From SG8-30 sp963695155 (GTDB lineage: Bacteria > Pseudomonadota > Gammaproteobacteria > Steroidobacterales > Steroidobacteraceae): a stretch of DNA of 64,000 nt. Shown here piece after piece: positions 1-9,462 of this stretch (its first letter is position 1; each line of letters starts with the position of its first letter). The DNA lies in the NCBI GenBank assembly GCA_963695155.1, contig CAVOGD010000007.1, positions 372,001 through 436,000 on the forward strand. The letters run 5' to 3'. A program made the position numbers and the translations under genes. The notes below the pieces were generated by a model. That model was not told the DNA's origin. It searched no databases and saw only the letters and a list, made by a program, of their open reading frames with translations.

Positions 1-1174
1 CCCCTGGCCGGCGGCACGCGGCCGGATGACATGACCTCGTGGTGCACGCGCAGGAGCAGGCCGATCCACGCCAGCGTGACCAGCAGGCTCGAGCGGCCGT
101 AGGACATGAGCGGCAGCGTGAGGCCCTTGGTCGGCAGCAGGCCCATGTTGACGCCGACGTTGATGAAGGCCTGCAGACCCAGCCAGACGCCGAAGGCCGC
201 GGCCATGAACGCGTGGAACGGCATGCCGGCCTCGGCCGCCAGCCGCGACAGGCGCAGGCTGCGCAGCACCAGCACCAGGAACAGCAGCAGGACGCCGACC
301 ACGCCGACCATCCCCAGTTCCTCGGCCAGCACCGCGAACAGGAAGTCGGTGTGGGCCTCGGGCAGGTAGAACAGTTTCTGCACGCTGGAACCGAGCCCGA
401 CCCCGAACCACTCGCCGCGGCCGATCGCGATCAGCGACTGGGTGAGCTGGAAGCCGCTGTTGAACGGGTCGGCCCACGGGTCGAGGAACGCGGTGACCCG
501 CCGCCACCGGTAGTCCGACAGCATGGACAGCGCCGCCACGCTGGCGGCGCCGACCGCCAGCACGACGAGCACGTCGCGCAGGCGGGCGCCCGCCAGGAAC
601 AGCACGGCGACGCCGGTGGCCAGCAGCACGATGGCGGCGCCGAGGTCCGGCTCGAACAGCAGCAGCAGCGCCGCGGCGCCCAGCACCGCGAGCGGCTTGA
701 AGAAGCCCTGCCATGAACTCGCCAGCTCGCCCTGGTGGCGCACGGCATAGGCCGCCACGTAGGCGAGCAGCGCGACCCGCGCCAGCTCCGACGGCTGGAA
801 GTTGAGCGGGCCGATGCGCAGCCAGCGGCGACTGCCGTTCACCTCGTGCCCCACCCAGGGCAGCAGCACCAGCAGCAGCAGTCCGAAGGAGACCGCCAGC
901 AGCAGCGGCGCCGCCTTCTCCCACAGCGACATGGGCACCGCCAGCAGCGCCGCGGCGCACAGCAGTCCCAGCACGGCGGACAGCAGTTGCCGCTCGAGGA
1001 AGAACAGCGGGTCGCCGGCCTGGCGTTCGGCCAGCGTCACCGACGCCGACGTCATCATCACCAGCCCGAGCAGCAGCAGGCCCAGCGTGGCCGCGACCAG
1101 CACCGGGTCCAGCGACAGGCGCGGCTGGCGGCCCGCCGAGCGTGAGTAGGCGAGTTCCGCGCTGGCGCCGATCA
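1..1174 (-). CDS. ftsW: Cell division SEDS protein FtsW (C-terminus cut by window edge)
   Basis: FtsW is the polytopic SEDS glycosyltransferase of the divisome that polymerises septal peptidoglycan from lipid II together with FtsI. Reading the minus strand from GTG at 1174 gives about 391 codons with many hydrophobic segments and no stop. Diagnostic family stretches are present: FLDPWADPFNSGFQLTQSL, the GRGEWFGVGLG segment, LPEAHTDFLFAVLAEELG and LLPTKGLTLPLMSYG. The start overlaps the murD stop in a GTGA arrangement, which indicates translational coupling in the dcw operon. The signature after SYG reads RSS where E. coli has GSS. Only the last few residues and the next gene are missing. The coding sequence is certain; the GTG start is inferred from coupling. 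Confidence 0.95.
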
Positions 1175-2533
1175 CGGGCCGGCTCCCAGCACGGCATCCC
1201 GGAACACCTCGCCGCGATGCGTATAGTCGCGGAACATGTCGAGGCTCGCACAGGCGGGTGACAGCAGGACGGTGTCGCCCGCCCGCGCGAGGCCGCGCGC
1301 CACGGCCACCGCTGCCTCGAGCGAGCGGGCGTATTCGAGGGCGCAGACCCCCTCGAGCGCCGCGGCCACCCGGCCGGCGTCGCGGCCGATCAGCACGCAG
1401 CAACGGACCTTGCCGCGCAGCGCGCCGGCCAGCGGCGCGAAGTCCTGGCCCTTGCCGTCGCCGCCGGCGATCAGCAGCAGCGGCCCGGGCAGGCCGGCGA
1501 CCGCCGCCAGCGTCGAGCCGACATTGGTGGCCTTGGAGTCGTTGATCCAGCGTACGCCGTCGCGGTCCGCCACCACGTTCATGCGGTGCGCAAGCCCCGC
1601 GAAGGTGCGCAGGGCTTCCAGTACGGCGGCGCGCGGCAGCCCGCAGGCGTCGGCCAGCGCCAGCGCGGCCAGCGCATTGGCCGCGTTGTGGCGGCCGGCG
1701 ATCTGCAGTTCCGCGGTCGGCAGCAACGGCTCGCCCGCCGCCGCCAGCCACGTCGCACCCGACTGGTCGAGCAACGCATAGTCCGCATCGCTGCGCACGA
1801 TGCTGAAGCCGGTCACGCGCTGGCCCGGGCGTGGCATCCGGCAGACCAGTTCATCGTCGAGGTTGACCACGGCGACCGGGCACTGGTCGAAGATGCGCGC
1901 CTTGGCGGCGCCGTACTCGGCCAGGTCGGCGTAGCGGTCCATGTGGTCGGGCGTGAGGTTCAGCACGGTCGCCGCCTCGAGCTGCAGCGAGCGCGTCGTC
2001 TCGAGCTGGAAGCTCGACAGCTCCAGCACGTACAGGTCGGCCGGCTCGCCCGCCAGCAGGTCGAGCGCCGGTTCGCCGAGATTGCCGCCCACGCGCACGT
2101 TGACGCCGGCCGTGGCGGCCATGTGGCCGAGCAGCGAGGTGACGGTGCTCTTGCCGTTGGTGCCGGTGATCGCGACCGTGCGGCCGCCGGCCTCGCGGGC
2201 GAACAGCTCGATGTCGCCGACGACGTCGAGGCCGCGCGCCAGGGCGGCGCACAGGAGCGGCTCGCGCAGCGACACGCCCGGCGATACCACGACCTGGTCG
2301 GCGCCGTCGAGCAGCGCCTCCTCGAACCCGCCCAGCGCGAGCCGTGCGCCGGGCGCGATGCCGGACAGTTCCGCCAGGCCCGGCGGCTCGCGCCGCGAAT
2401 CCGTCACGCGCAACTCATGGCCGCGCGCCGCCAGGTGCCGCGCACAGGACACGCCGGTGCGGCCCAGGCCCACGATCAGGCTGACCGGGTTCCGTCCGGG
2501 TTCCGCGCGGCGACCGGTGTGCGTGGTGTTCAT
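1172..2533 (-). CDS. murD: UDP-N-acetylmuramoyl-L-alanine--D-glutamate ligase MurD
   Basis: MurD is the cytoplasmic ATP-dependent ligase that adds D-glutamate to UDP-MurNAc-L-Ala. The 453-residue product has the N-terminal Rossmann-like motif VGLGRTGVSCARHL at about residues 21-34, the Mur-ligase ATP loop GTNGKST at 124-130, the NLTPDHMDRY segment of the central domain and the WINDSKATN motif that is typical of MurD. ATG at 2533 is chosen because it overlaps the mraY stop as ATGA and gives normal family length; a longer reading frame upstream is only a shadow of mraY. It lies between mraY and ftsW in the standard dcw order. Confidence 0.97.
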   Translation of the reverse strand: MNTTHTGRRAEPGRNPVSLIVGLGRTGVSCARHLAARGHELRVTDSRREPPGLAELSGIAPGARLALGGFEEALLDGADQVVVSPGVSLREPLLCAALARGLDVVGDIELFAREAGGRTVAITGTNGKSTVTSLLGHMAATAGVNVRVGGNLGEPALDLLAGEPADLYVLELSSFQLETTRSLQLEAATVLNLTPDHMDRYADLAEYGAAKARIFDQCPVAVVNLDDELVCRMPRPGQRVTGFSIVRSDADYALLDQSGATWLAAAGEPLLPTAELQIAGRHNAANALAALALADACGLPRAAVLEALRTFAGLAHRMNVVADRDGVRWINDSKATNVGSTLAAVAGLPGPLLLIAGGDGKGQDFAPLAGALRGKVRCCVLIGRDAGRVAAALEGVCALEYARSLEAAVAVARGLARAGDTVLLSPACASLDMFRDYTHRGEVFRDAVLGAGP

Positions 2534-3618
2534 CAGCGGATCTTCAGGGTGGCCAGGCCGATGAGGACCAGCACGAAGGAGATGATCCAGAAGCGCACGA
2601 TCACCTTGGGCTCCGCCCAGCCCTTCAGTTCGTAGTGGTGGTGGATCGGCGCCATGCGGAAGATCCGCTTGCCGCGCAGCCGGAACGACGCCACCTGCAC
2701 CATGACCGACACCGTCTCCATGACGAAGATGCCGCCCATGATCGCGAGCACGATTTCCTGGCGCACGACGACGGACACCACGCCCAGCGCGGCGCCCAGC
2801 GCCAGCGCGCCGATGTCGCCCATGAAGACCTGCGCCGGGTAGGTGTTGAACCACAGGAAGCCGAGGCCGGCGCCGACCAGCGTCGCGAGGAACACGAGCA
2901 TTTCGCCGACGCCCGGCACGTACGGAATCTGCAGGTAGGCCGCGAAGTTGACGTTGCCGGTGACGTAGGCGAACACGCCCAGCGCGCCGGCCACCATGAC
3001 GCAGGGCATGATGGCGAGGCCATCCAGGCCGTCGGTGAGGTTGACCGCGTTGCTCGCGCCCACGATCACCAGGTAGGTGAAGCCGACGAACGCCAGCATG
3101 CCCATCGGCACGGCCACGTTCTTGAAGAACGGCACGTACAGGGCGGTCTCCGCCGGTCCCTGCGCCGTGAACCATAGCGCCAGCGCCGCGCCCAGCCCCG
3201 CCAGCGACTGCCACAGGTACTTCCAGCGGGCCGGCAGGCCGCGCGGATTCCGCACGACGAGCTTCAGGTAGTCGTCGTAGAAGCCGATCAGCCCGAAGGC
3301 GCTGGTCACGGCCAGCACGATCCACACGAAGCGGTTGCCGAGGTCGGCCCACAGCAGGGTGCCCGCCGCGATCGAGACGAGGATCAGCGCGCCGCCCATG
3401 GTCGGCGTGCCGGTCTTGCCGAGATGGGTCTGCGGCCCGTCGTCGCGAACCACCTGGCCGATCTGGTTCGCCACCAGCCTGCGGATCATCCACGGCCCGA
3501 CCAGCAGCGCGATGGCCAGCGAGGTCAATGCCGCGAGGATCGCGCGGAAGGTCAGGTAGCCGAAGACGCGGAACCCGCCGTAGAAGTCTGACAACCAGTC
3601 GAACAGTTCGAACAGCAT
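2533..3618 (-). CDS. mraY: Phospho-N-acetylmuramoyl-pentapeptide-transferase MraY
   Basis: MraY transfers phospho-MurNAc-pentapeptide to undecaprenyl phosphate in the inner membrane, making lipid I. The product is 361 residues, the usual length, with about ten hydrophobic segments. Conserved features are KTGTPTMGG near residues 68-76, the acidic DDYLK pair at about 115-119, NLTDGLDGLA at 193-202 and the C-terminal HHHYELKGW loop, all of which are hallmarks of MraY and not of WecA. The ATG at 3618 lies 10 bases after the murF stop, and the stop overlaps the murD start. Confidence 0.98.
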   Translation of the reverse strand: MLFELFDWLSDFYGGFRVFGYLTFRAILAALTSLAIALLVGPWMIRRLVANQIGQVVRDDGPQTHLGKTGTPTMGGALILVSIAAGTLLWADLGNRFVWIVLAVTSAFGLIGFYDDYLKLVVRNPRGLPARWKYLWQSLAGLGAALALWFTAQGPAETALYVPFFKNVAVPMGMLAFVGFTYLVIVGASNAVNLTDGLDGLAIMPCVMVAGALGVFAYVTGNVNFAAYLQIPYVPGVGEMLVFLATLVGAGLGFLWFNTYPAQVFMGDIGALALGAALGVVSVVVRQEIVLAIMGGIFVMETVSVMVQVASFRLRGKRIFRMAPIHHHYELKGWAEPKVIVRFWIISFVLVLIGLATLKIR

Positions 3619-3628
3619 GCTGGCGACC

Positions 3629-5005
3629 TCAGTGACCGTTGGCGGCGGCGGCCCGCGGCGCGACCAGCGCCTCGACCACCCGCTCCAGGCGGTTGACCCG
3701 CGATCCCTTGACCAGCACCGTCGCGCCGGCCGGTGCCGCGCCGGCCAGCGCGGCCGTCAGCGCACCCGCGTCGGCGAACCAGCGCCCCCCGGCGCCGAAG
3801 GCCTCGACCGTGGGCCGCGTCGCGGCGCCGAGCGCATACAGCGTCGAGACGCCGCTGCGGCGCGCGACGTGCGCGACCTCGGCATGCGCGGCCGCAGCGT
3901 GCTGTCCCAGCTCGGCCATTTCGCCCAGCACCAGCCAGCGCTCGCCGCCGAGTTCGGCCAGCACGTCGAGGCCGGCCAGCGCCGAGCTCGGGTTGGCGTT
4001 GTAGGTGTCGTCGACCAGCCAGGCGCCGCCGGGCAGCCGCTTGAGCTCGAGGCGGCCGGCGACCGGCCGCACCTCGCCGAGCCCGGTCACGATGTCGTCC
4101 AGCACGGCTCCGCAGGCCCAGGCGGCTGCGGCCGCGGCCGCCGCGTTCAGCACGTTGTGGCGGCCCGGCAATGCCAGCCGGATGACGGCGTGCCCGGCCG
4201 GGCAGTCGAGTTCGAAGCGCGAGAGCCAGGCGCCGTCCGCGATGCCGAAGGACACGGGCCGCGCGCGGAAGTCGGCGGTCTCGCCGAGGCCGAAGCTGAC
4301 GGTGCGTCCCGCTTTCGACAGCGTGCGCCACAGCCCGTGGAAGTCGTCGTCGGCGTTGATCACGGCCGTCGCACCGCCGCCGAGACCCGCGAACATCTCG
4401 CCCTCGGCGCGCGCGACGCCGTCGAGGCTGCCGAATCCCTCCAGGTGCTCGGCGCCCGCGTTGGTCACCAGCCCGACCGTCGGTCGCGCCAGCGCGGCCA
4501 GCGCGGCGATCTCGCCGGCATGGTTGGCGCCCATCTCGACGACCGCCGCGCGGTGGTCGCGCGTCAGCCGGAACAGCGTCAGCGGCACGCCGATGTGGTT
4601 GTTGAGGTTGCCCTGCGTGGCCAGCACCGTCCCCGCGCAGCGCAGGATCGCCGCGAGCAGTTCCTTGGTGGTGGTCTTGCCGTTGCTGCCGCCCACGCCG
4701 ACCAGCGGCAGCGCGAACTGCCCGCGCCATGCGCCCGCCGCGGCGCCGAGCGCCGCCAGCGTGTCCGCCACGACGACCTGCGGGATGTCCACCGCCAGCT
4801 CGCGCGAGACGACCACCGCGCAGGCGCCCCGCGCCGCGGCGGCGGCGGCGTAGTCGTGCCCATCGAAGCGCTCGCCCTGCAGCGCCACGAACAGGTCGCC
4901 CGCGGCGAGCGTGCGCGAGTCGGTCGACACCGCCAGGAATTCCCGGTCGGTGCCCACCAGCCGCCCGGCGGCGGCGGCGGCGAAGAATGCCAGGGTGCGC
5001 TTCAC
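3629..5005 (-). CDS. murF: UDP-N-acetylmuramoyl-tripeptide--D-alanyl-D-alanine ligase MurF
   Basis: MurF adds D-Ala-D-Ala to the UDP-MurNAc-tripeptide in the cytoplasm. The 458-residue product has the N-terminal STDSRTLAAGDLFVALQG substrate domain (about 27-44), the ATP loop GSNGKTTTKE at 106-115 and the central NAGAEHLEGFGS region, plus the DDTYNANPSS motif of the C-terminal half. GTG at 5005 is chosen because it forms a GTGA overlap with the murE stop and the protein then begins at normal length; the open frame upstream is not MurF-like. Alanine-rich tracts near the N-terminus follow from the high GC content. Confidence 0.96.
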   Translation of the reverse strand: MKRTLAFFAAAAAGRLVGTDREFLAVSTDSRTLAAGDLFVALQGERFDGHDYAAAAAARGACAVVVSRELAVDIPQVVVADTLAALGAAAGAWRGQFALPLVGVGGSNGKTTTKELLAAILRCAGTVLATQGNLNNHIGVPLTLFRLTRDHRAAVVEMGANHAGEIAALAALARPTVGLVTNAGAEHLEGFGSLDGVARAEGEMFAGLGGGATAVINADDDFHGLWRTLSKAGRTVSFGLGETADFRARPVSFGIADGAWLSRFELDCPAGHAVIRLALPGRHNVLNAAAAAAAAWACGAVLDDIVTGLGEVRPVAGRLELKRLPGGAWLVDDTYNANPSSALAGLDVLAELGGERWLVLGEMAELGQHAAAAHAEVAHVARRSGVSTLYALGAATRPTVEAFGAGGRWFADAGALTAALAGAAPAGATVLVKGSRVNRLERVVEALVAPRAAAANGH

Positions 5006-6498
5006 GACGACGCCCCCGCGAGGCGGACCACGCAGTCGCGGTCGCTGAACTCGCGGGCCGCGCCCGCGACGAGCTGTTGCGTCTCGTGGCCCTTGCCGGC
5101 GATCACGACCACGTCGCCCTGCCCGGCGCCCGCCAGGGCTGCCTCGATCGCCGCGCCGCGATCGCGGATCACCACGGCGCGGTCCGGCGCGCGCATGCCG
5201 CCCAGGATCATGGCGACGATGCGCTCGGGATCCTCGTGGCGCGGGTTGTCGTCGGTGACGAACACCTCGTCGGCCAGCCGCTCCGCGACGTCGCCCATCA
5301 GCGCGCGCTTGCCCGGATCGCGGTCGCCGCCGCAACCGAAGACGACGCGTAGCCGGCCGCGCGCGTGGCGCCGCGCAGCCTGCAGCACCTTGGCCAGCGC
5401 GTCGGGCGAGTGCGCGTAGTCCACCACGGCCAGCGCACCGCTGGCGGCGCGAAAACCTTCCATGCGCCCCGGCGGCGGGCCGGCCGCCTCGAGCGCCGCG
5501 ATGGCCTCGTCCGGGGCGTGTCCCCAGGCCAGCAGCACGCCCAGCACGACGGCCAGGTTCTCGGCATTGAAGGCCGCCACCAGCGGCGAGCGCAGCCGTC
5601 GCTCGCCGAAGCTGCCCGCGACGGTCAGCGCGAGGCCGGCGTCGCTTGCCTCGATCGACTGCACGTGCAGCCGCCGGGCCGCCGTCATGTCCGGCGCCGC
5701 CCCGATGCTGACCGCCGTCAGCGCGATGGAGCCGGGCAGGCTGGCCGCGAAGTCGCGGCCCGTCGCATCGCTCACGTTGATGACCGCGTGGCTGACGCCC
5801 GTCACGTCGAAGATGCGGCGCTTGGCCGCCGCGTAGTCCTCCATCGTGACGTGATAGTCGAGGTGGTCGCGGGTCAGGTTGGTGAACGCCGCGATGTGCA
5901 GGCGCGCACCCGCGAGGCGGTCCTGGTGGAGGGCATGCGAGGACACTTCCATCGCCACGCGCGACGCGTCATCGGACTCGAGCTCGGCCAGCGCTGCATG
6001 CAGGCCTGGTGCATCCGGCGTGGTATGGCTCACCGCCGCGAGGGCAGGCGGAAACCCGGCGCCCAGCGTGCCGAGGTACGCGGTGCGCGGGCCCAGCCGC
6101 GAGCCCGCCTCGGCCAGCAGCCAGGCGCAGGTGGTCTTGCCGTTGGTGCCGGTCACGCCCGCGATCGACAGCCGCGCGCTGGGCGAGCCGTAGCAACGGT
6201 CGGCGATCGTGCCGAGCCGCGACCGCAGCGCCGGCACGGCCACCGCGACCACGCCCGGCGGCAGGTCGGGGGCGGCGGCTTCACCGGGATCGAACAGCAC
6301 CGCGCGGGCGCCACGCGTCAGCGCCTGGCCCACGAACTGCAGGCCATGCGCGTGCTGGCCCTGCAGCGCGACGAACGCGTCGCCGGGCAGGATCGCGCGG
6401 GCGTCGAGCTTGATGCCGGCGAGCCCGAGCGCCGGCGCGTCGGTGATCCCCTGCAGCAGGCGGTCGAGCAGCACGGCGCGGGCGGCGGCGGCATTCAT
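5002..6498 (-). CDS. murE: UDP-N-acetylmuramoyl-L-alanyl-D-glutamate--2,6-diaminopimelate ligase MurE
   Basis: MurE adds the third residue of the peptide stem. The 498-residue product has KLDARAILPGDAFVALQG (about 30-47), the ATP loop GTNGKTT at 117-123, TTPDAPGLHAAL and the DNPR motif at 417-420. DNPR is the known determinant for meso-diaminopimelate over lysine, so the wall is inferred to be the Gram-negative A1gamma type. ATG at 6498 overlaps the ftsI stop as ATGA. Its own stop overlaps the murF start. Confidence 0.97.
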   Translation of the reverse strand: MNAAAARAVLLDRLLQGITDAPALGLAGIKLDARAILPGDAFVALQGQHAHGLQFVGQALTRGARAVLFDPGEAAAPDLPPGVVAVAVPALRSRLGTIADRCYGSPSARLSIAGVTGTNGKTTCAWLLAEAGSRLGPRTAYLGTLGAGFPPALAAVSHTTPDAPGLHAALAELESDDASRVAMEVSSHALHQDRLAGARLHIAAFTNLTRDHLDYHVTMEDYAAAKRRIFDVTGVSHAVINVSDATGRDFAASLPGSIALTAVSIGAAPDMTAARRLHVQSIEASDAGLALTVAGSFGERRLRSPLVAAFNAENLAVVLGVLLAWGHAPDEAIAALEAAGPPPGRMEGFRAASGALAVVDYAHSPDALAKVLQAARRHARGRLRVVFGCGGDRDPGKRALMGDVAERLADEVFVTDDNPRHEDPERIVAMILGGMRAPDRAVVIRDRGAAIEAALAGAGQGDVVVIAGKGHETQQLVAGAAREFSDRDCVVRLAGASS

Positions 6499-8219
6499 GG
6501 CGTCGCCTGCACGACGGTGGCCGGCTCGACCTGCGACAGGTCGTCGGGCGCCACGCCCAGCAGGCGCAGCGCACCGGACATGACCGCGGCGAACACCGGC
6601 GCCGCGACGTCGCCGCCGTAGAACAGCGAGCCGCCAGGCTCGTCGATCAGCACCAGCGCCGCCAGTCGCGGGCGCGTCGCCGGCACGACGCCGGCGAACG
6701 CCGCCGTGTACCGGTTCTGCGAGTAACCGCCGCCCACGGCCTTCCACGCGGTGCCGGTCTTGCCCGCGACGCGGTAACCGGGCACGGCCGCCTTGGCGCC
6801 GGTCCCGGACGGCCCGATCACACCCTCCAGCAGGCCGAGCACGTCGCGCGACACCTTCTCCGACAGCGCGCGCGTGCCGGGCACCGGGCCGTCCACGCGC
6901 TTGAACGTGACCGGACGGCGCAGGCCGAACGACCCGACCGTTGCGTAGGCCTCCGCCAGCTGCAGCGGGGTCACCGACAGGCCGTAGCCATAGGCCATGG
7001 TCGCCATGCCGATCGGCCGCCAGTGCGATGCGTTGCTGAGCAGGCCGGCGGACTCGCCGGGAAATCCGCTGGCCGTGACCTCGCCGAAGCCGAGGCCGGT
7101 CAGCGTGCGGTGCATCTGCGCCGGCTCCAGCGACAGGGCGATCTTCGCCATGCCCACGTTGCTCGAACGCGCCAGGATCGTGGTCAGCGACGCCGCGCCC
7201 AGGTTGTGCTTGTCCTGGATCGTCTTGTTGCCCACGCGGAACGAACCGGGCGCGGTGTCGACCACGGCGTCCGCGCGGTAGCGGCCGGACTCGAGGGCCG
7301 CCGCCAGGATGAAGGGCTTGATGCTCGAGCCCGGCTCGATGATGTCGGTGACGGCGCGGTTGCGGTAGCGCGCCACCTCGTACTGCGAGCGGTCGTTGGC
7401 GTTGAACGACGGCTGGTTGACCATCGCCAGCACTTCGCCGGTGTGCACGTCGAGCACGATCACCGAGCCGGCCAGCGCGTTGTGCTCGCGCACCGCGGCC
7501 TTCAGCTCGCGGTACGCGAGGTACTGCAGGCGCAGGTCGATGCTGGTCACCAGGTCTTCGCCCGGCCGCGGCGCACGGATGCTCTCGACGTTGCCGACCA
7601 CGCGGCCGCGCGCATCCTTGATCACGCGCTTGAGGCCGTCGATCCCGGCCAGCGACTTGTTGTAGGCGAGCTCGAGGCCCTCCTGTCCGTCCTCGTCGAG
7701 GTTGGTGAAGCCGAGCACGTGGCCGGTCACCTCGCCGTTCGGGTAGTAGCGCTTGTACTCGCGCATGAGCTCGACCCCGGCGATGCCGAGGCTCTTGACG
7801 CGCGCGGAATCCACCGGGTCCATGTGGCGCGCGACGTACAGGAACTGGCGGTCGAGGTTGCTGGTGACGCGCTGCGCCAGCCACTGCGGGTCGCGTTTCA
7901 GCGCCCTGGCGAGCCGCGCGATGTCGTCCGGCGCCTGCGCCAGCACCTTCGGGTTCACCCACACGGTGTCGACCGGCGAGCTGGCCGCGAGCGGCTCGCC
8001 GAAGCGGTCCACGATCATGCCGCGGTGGGCGGGCATCGTCGCCTCGCGCAGCGTGCGCTTGTCGCCCTCCTGGACCAGGAACTGGCGGTCCAGCACCTGC
8101 AGTTGCACGGCGCGCACCAGCAGTCCGCAGGCGGTCAGCGCCAGCAGGCCGACGACGATGCGCACACGCAGGCGGAAGCGGCCCGCCTCGAATTCGCCAT
8201 TGCCCGGCGCGCGCCTCAT
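6495..8219 (-). CDS. ftsI: Division-specific transpeptidase FtsI (PBP3)
   Basis: FtsI is the class B penicillin-binding protein that cross-links septal peptidoglycan with FtsW. The 574-residue product has one N-terminal membrane anchor (about 17-35), a pedestal domain starting with the AHRGMIVDRFGEPLA motif near 64-78, and the three transpeptidase motifs: SSIK at 298-301 (catalytic Ser298), SSN at 352-354 and KTG at 487-489. ATG at 8219 forms an ATGA overlap with the ftsL stop; the longer open frame upstream reads through ftsL in another frame and is rejected. A C-terminal tail of about 80 residues follows KTG, as in the family. Confidence 0.97.
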   Translation of the reverse strand: MRRAPGNGEFEAGRFRLRVRIVVGLLALTACGLLVRAVQLQVLDRQFLVQEGDKRTLREATMPAHRGMIVDRFGEPLAASSPVDTVWVNPKVLAQAPDDIARLARALKRDPQWLAQRVTSNLDRQFLYVARHMDPVDSARVKSLGIAGVELMREYKRYYPNGEVTGHVLGFTNLDEDGQEGLELAYNKSLAGIDGLKRVIKDARGRVVGNVESIRAPRPGEDLVTSIDLRLQYLAYRELKAAVREHNALAGSVIVLDVHTGEVLAMVNQPSFNANDRSQYEVARYRNRAVTDIIEPGSSIKPFILAAALESGRYRADAVVDTAPGSFRVGNKTIQDKHNLGAASLTTILARSSNVGMAKIALSLEPAQMHRTLTGLGFGEVTASGFPGESAGLLSNASHWRPIGMATMAYGYGLSVTPLQLAEAYATVGSFGLRRPVTFKRVDGPVPGTRALSEKVSRDVLGLLEGVIGPSGTGAKAAVPGYRVAGKTGTAWKAVGGGYSQNRYTAAFAGVVPATRPRLAALVLIDEPGGSLFYGGDVAAPVFAAVMSGALRLLGVAPDDLSQVEPATVVQATP

Positions 8220-8494
8220 GGCGCGACGATCCTGATGTCGGCGGGCTGCGGCAGCGTCATGTCGAGCCGCTCGCTCGCGACACGCTCGACAAAGCCGTGG
8301 TTGGACCAGGCGCTCTGCTCGAGCTGCAGCTGGCTCCACTCGATGTTCAGCCGGTCGCGCTCCGCCGACAGCCGCTCGAGCTCGGTGAACAGCGTTCGCG
8401 CCTCGTGCCGCACCAGCACGACGCCCACCGCCGAGGCGAACACCAGCAACCACAGCACCGGCACCACGAGCAGCATGCCCCGGCCCGGCCTCAT
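8216..8494 (-). CDS. ftsL: Cell division protein FtsL
   Basis: FtsL is a small bitopic divisome protein that acts with FtsB and FtsQ to activate FtsW-FtsI. This 92-residue product has a short cytoplasmic start, a membrane segment at about residues 7-27 and a predicted periplasmic coiled coil around LFTELERLSAERDRLNIEWSQ-like heptads, ending in an FVERVASERLDM stretch typical of FtsL. Sequence conservation in this family is low, so the call rests on size, topology and position between rsmH and ftsI. ATG at 8494 overlaps the rsmH stop, and its stop overlaps the ftsI start. Confidence 0.92.
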   Translation of the reverse strand: MRPGRGMLLVVPVLWLLVFASAVGVVLVRHEARTLFTELERLSAERDRLNIEWSQLQLEQSAWSNHGFVERVASERLDMTLPQPADIRIVAP

Positions 8495-9450
8495 GGGTTC
8501 ACCCGCTTTTCGGCGGCACGCAGCACGGCGCTGCGCGCGCGCGGATTGCGCGCCTTTTCCTGCGCCGCCGGGAATACTGCGCGGCCGACCAGGCGCAGGC
8601 GCGCGCGCGCGGCCGGCGGTACCTGCGGCAGCCCGGCCCAGGCCGGGTCGTCGTGCGACGCCCGGCGCAGGAAGCGCTTCACGAGCCGGTCCTCGAGCGA
8701 ATGGAAGCTGATCACCACCAGGCGCCCGCCGGGCGCCAGCGCGTCCACCGCCTGCGGCAGCACGCTCTCGAGCTCCTCGAGTTCGCGGTTCACGTGGATG
8801 CGCAGGGCCTGGAACGTGCGCGTGGCCGGATGCTTGCCCGGCTCGCGTCCGGGCACGGCGCGCGCCACGACCTCGGCCAGCCTGCCGGTGGTCGTGAGCG
8901 GTGCCGCCGCGCGCGCGGCCACCACGGCGCGGGCGATGCGGCGTCCATGGCGGTCTTCCCCGTAACGCCAGATCACCGCGGCGATCTCCCGCTCGTCCGC
9001 CTGCGCGAGCCACGTCGCGGCGCTGTCGCCGCTGCCGGGATCCATGCGCATGTCGAGCGGTCCGTCGCGCATGAAGCTGAAGCCGCGCGCCGCGTCGTCG
9101 AGTTGCGGCGAGGAAACGCCGAGGTCGAGCAGGATGCCGTCGGCCGGCCGGCCGGCCGATGCCACCAGGTCCGCGAGCCGGGAGAACGGCGCGTGCGCCA
9201 CCGTGACGCGCGGGTCGGCGCCGAGTGCTTCCCTCGCTGCGGCGACAGCCTGCGGGTCACGGTCAATGGCAAGCAACGCTCCCCGTTTTCCCAATCGCGC
9301 GAGCAGTGCCCGCGAATGACCGCCCCGCCCGAACGTCGCATCGACGTACGAGCCATCGTCACGCAGCGCGAGCGCCTCGAGCGCCTCCGCCAACATGACC
9401 GGCGCGTGTTCCGCTTGCGCCCCGGCCGCCCCGTCCGCAGCGCCGGCCAC
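8491..9450 (-). CDS. rsmH: 16S rRNA (cytosine-1402-N4)-methyltransferase RsmH
   Basis: RsmH (MraW) methylates N4 of C1402 in 16S rRNA with SAM; the 2'-O-methyl of the same base is made by RsmI, encoded at 10586. The 319-residue product shows HAPVMLAEALEAL, the SAM loop DATFGRGGHSRALL, DGILLDLGVSSPQLD and VVISFHSLEDRLVKRFL, all family hallmarks. The start is taken as GTG at 9450; no strong ribosome binding site is visible and the spacing to the mraZ stop is 12 bases, so a slightly different start is possible. It is the second gene of the dcw operon. Confidence 0.95.
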   Translation of the reverse strand: MAGAADGAAGAQAEHAPVMLAEALEALALRDDGSYVDATFGRGGHSRALLARLGKRGALLAIDRDPQAVAAAREALGADPRVTVAHAPFSRLADLVASAGRPADGILLDLGVSSPQLDDAARGFSFMRDGPLDMRMDPGSGDSAATWLAQADEREIAAVIWRYGEDRHGRRIARAVVAARAAAPLTTTGRLAEVVARAVPGREPGKHPATRTFQALRIHVNRELEELESVLPQAVDALAPGGRLVVISFHSLEDRLVKRFLRRASHDDPAWAGLPQVPPAARARLRLVGRAVFPAAQEKARNPRARSAVLRAAEKRVNP

Positions 9451-9462
9451 GGCGTGCGCGTC

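Noticed and set aside
39..1149. Long plus-strand open frames rich in Gln, His and Arg
   Set aside because: They are shadows of ftsW on the minus strand; GC-rich codon use keeps other frames open.
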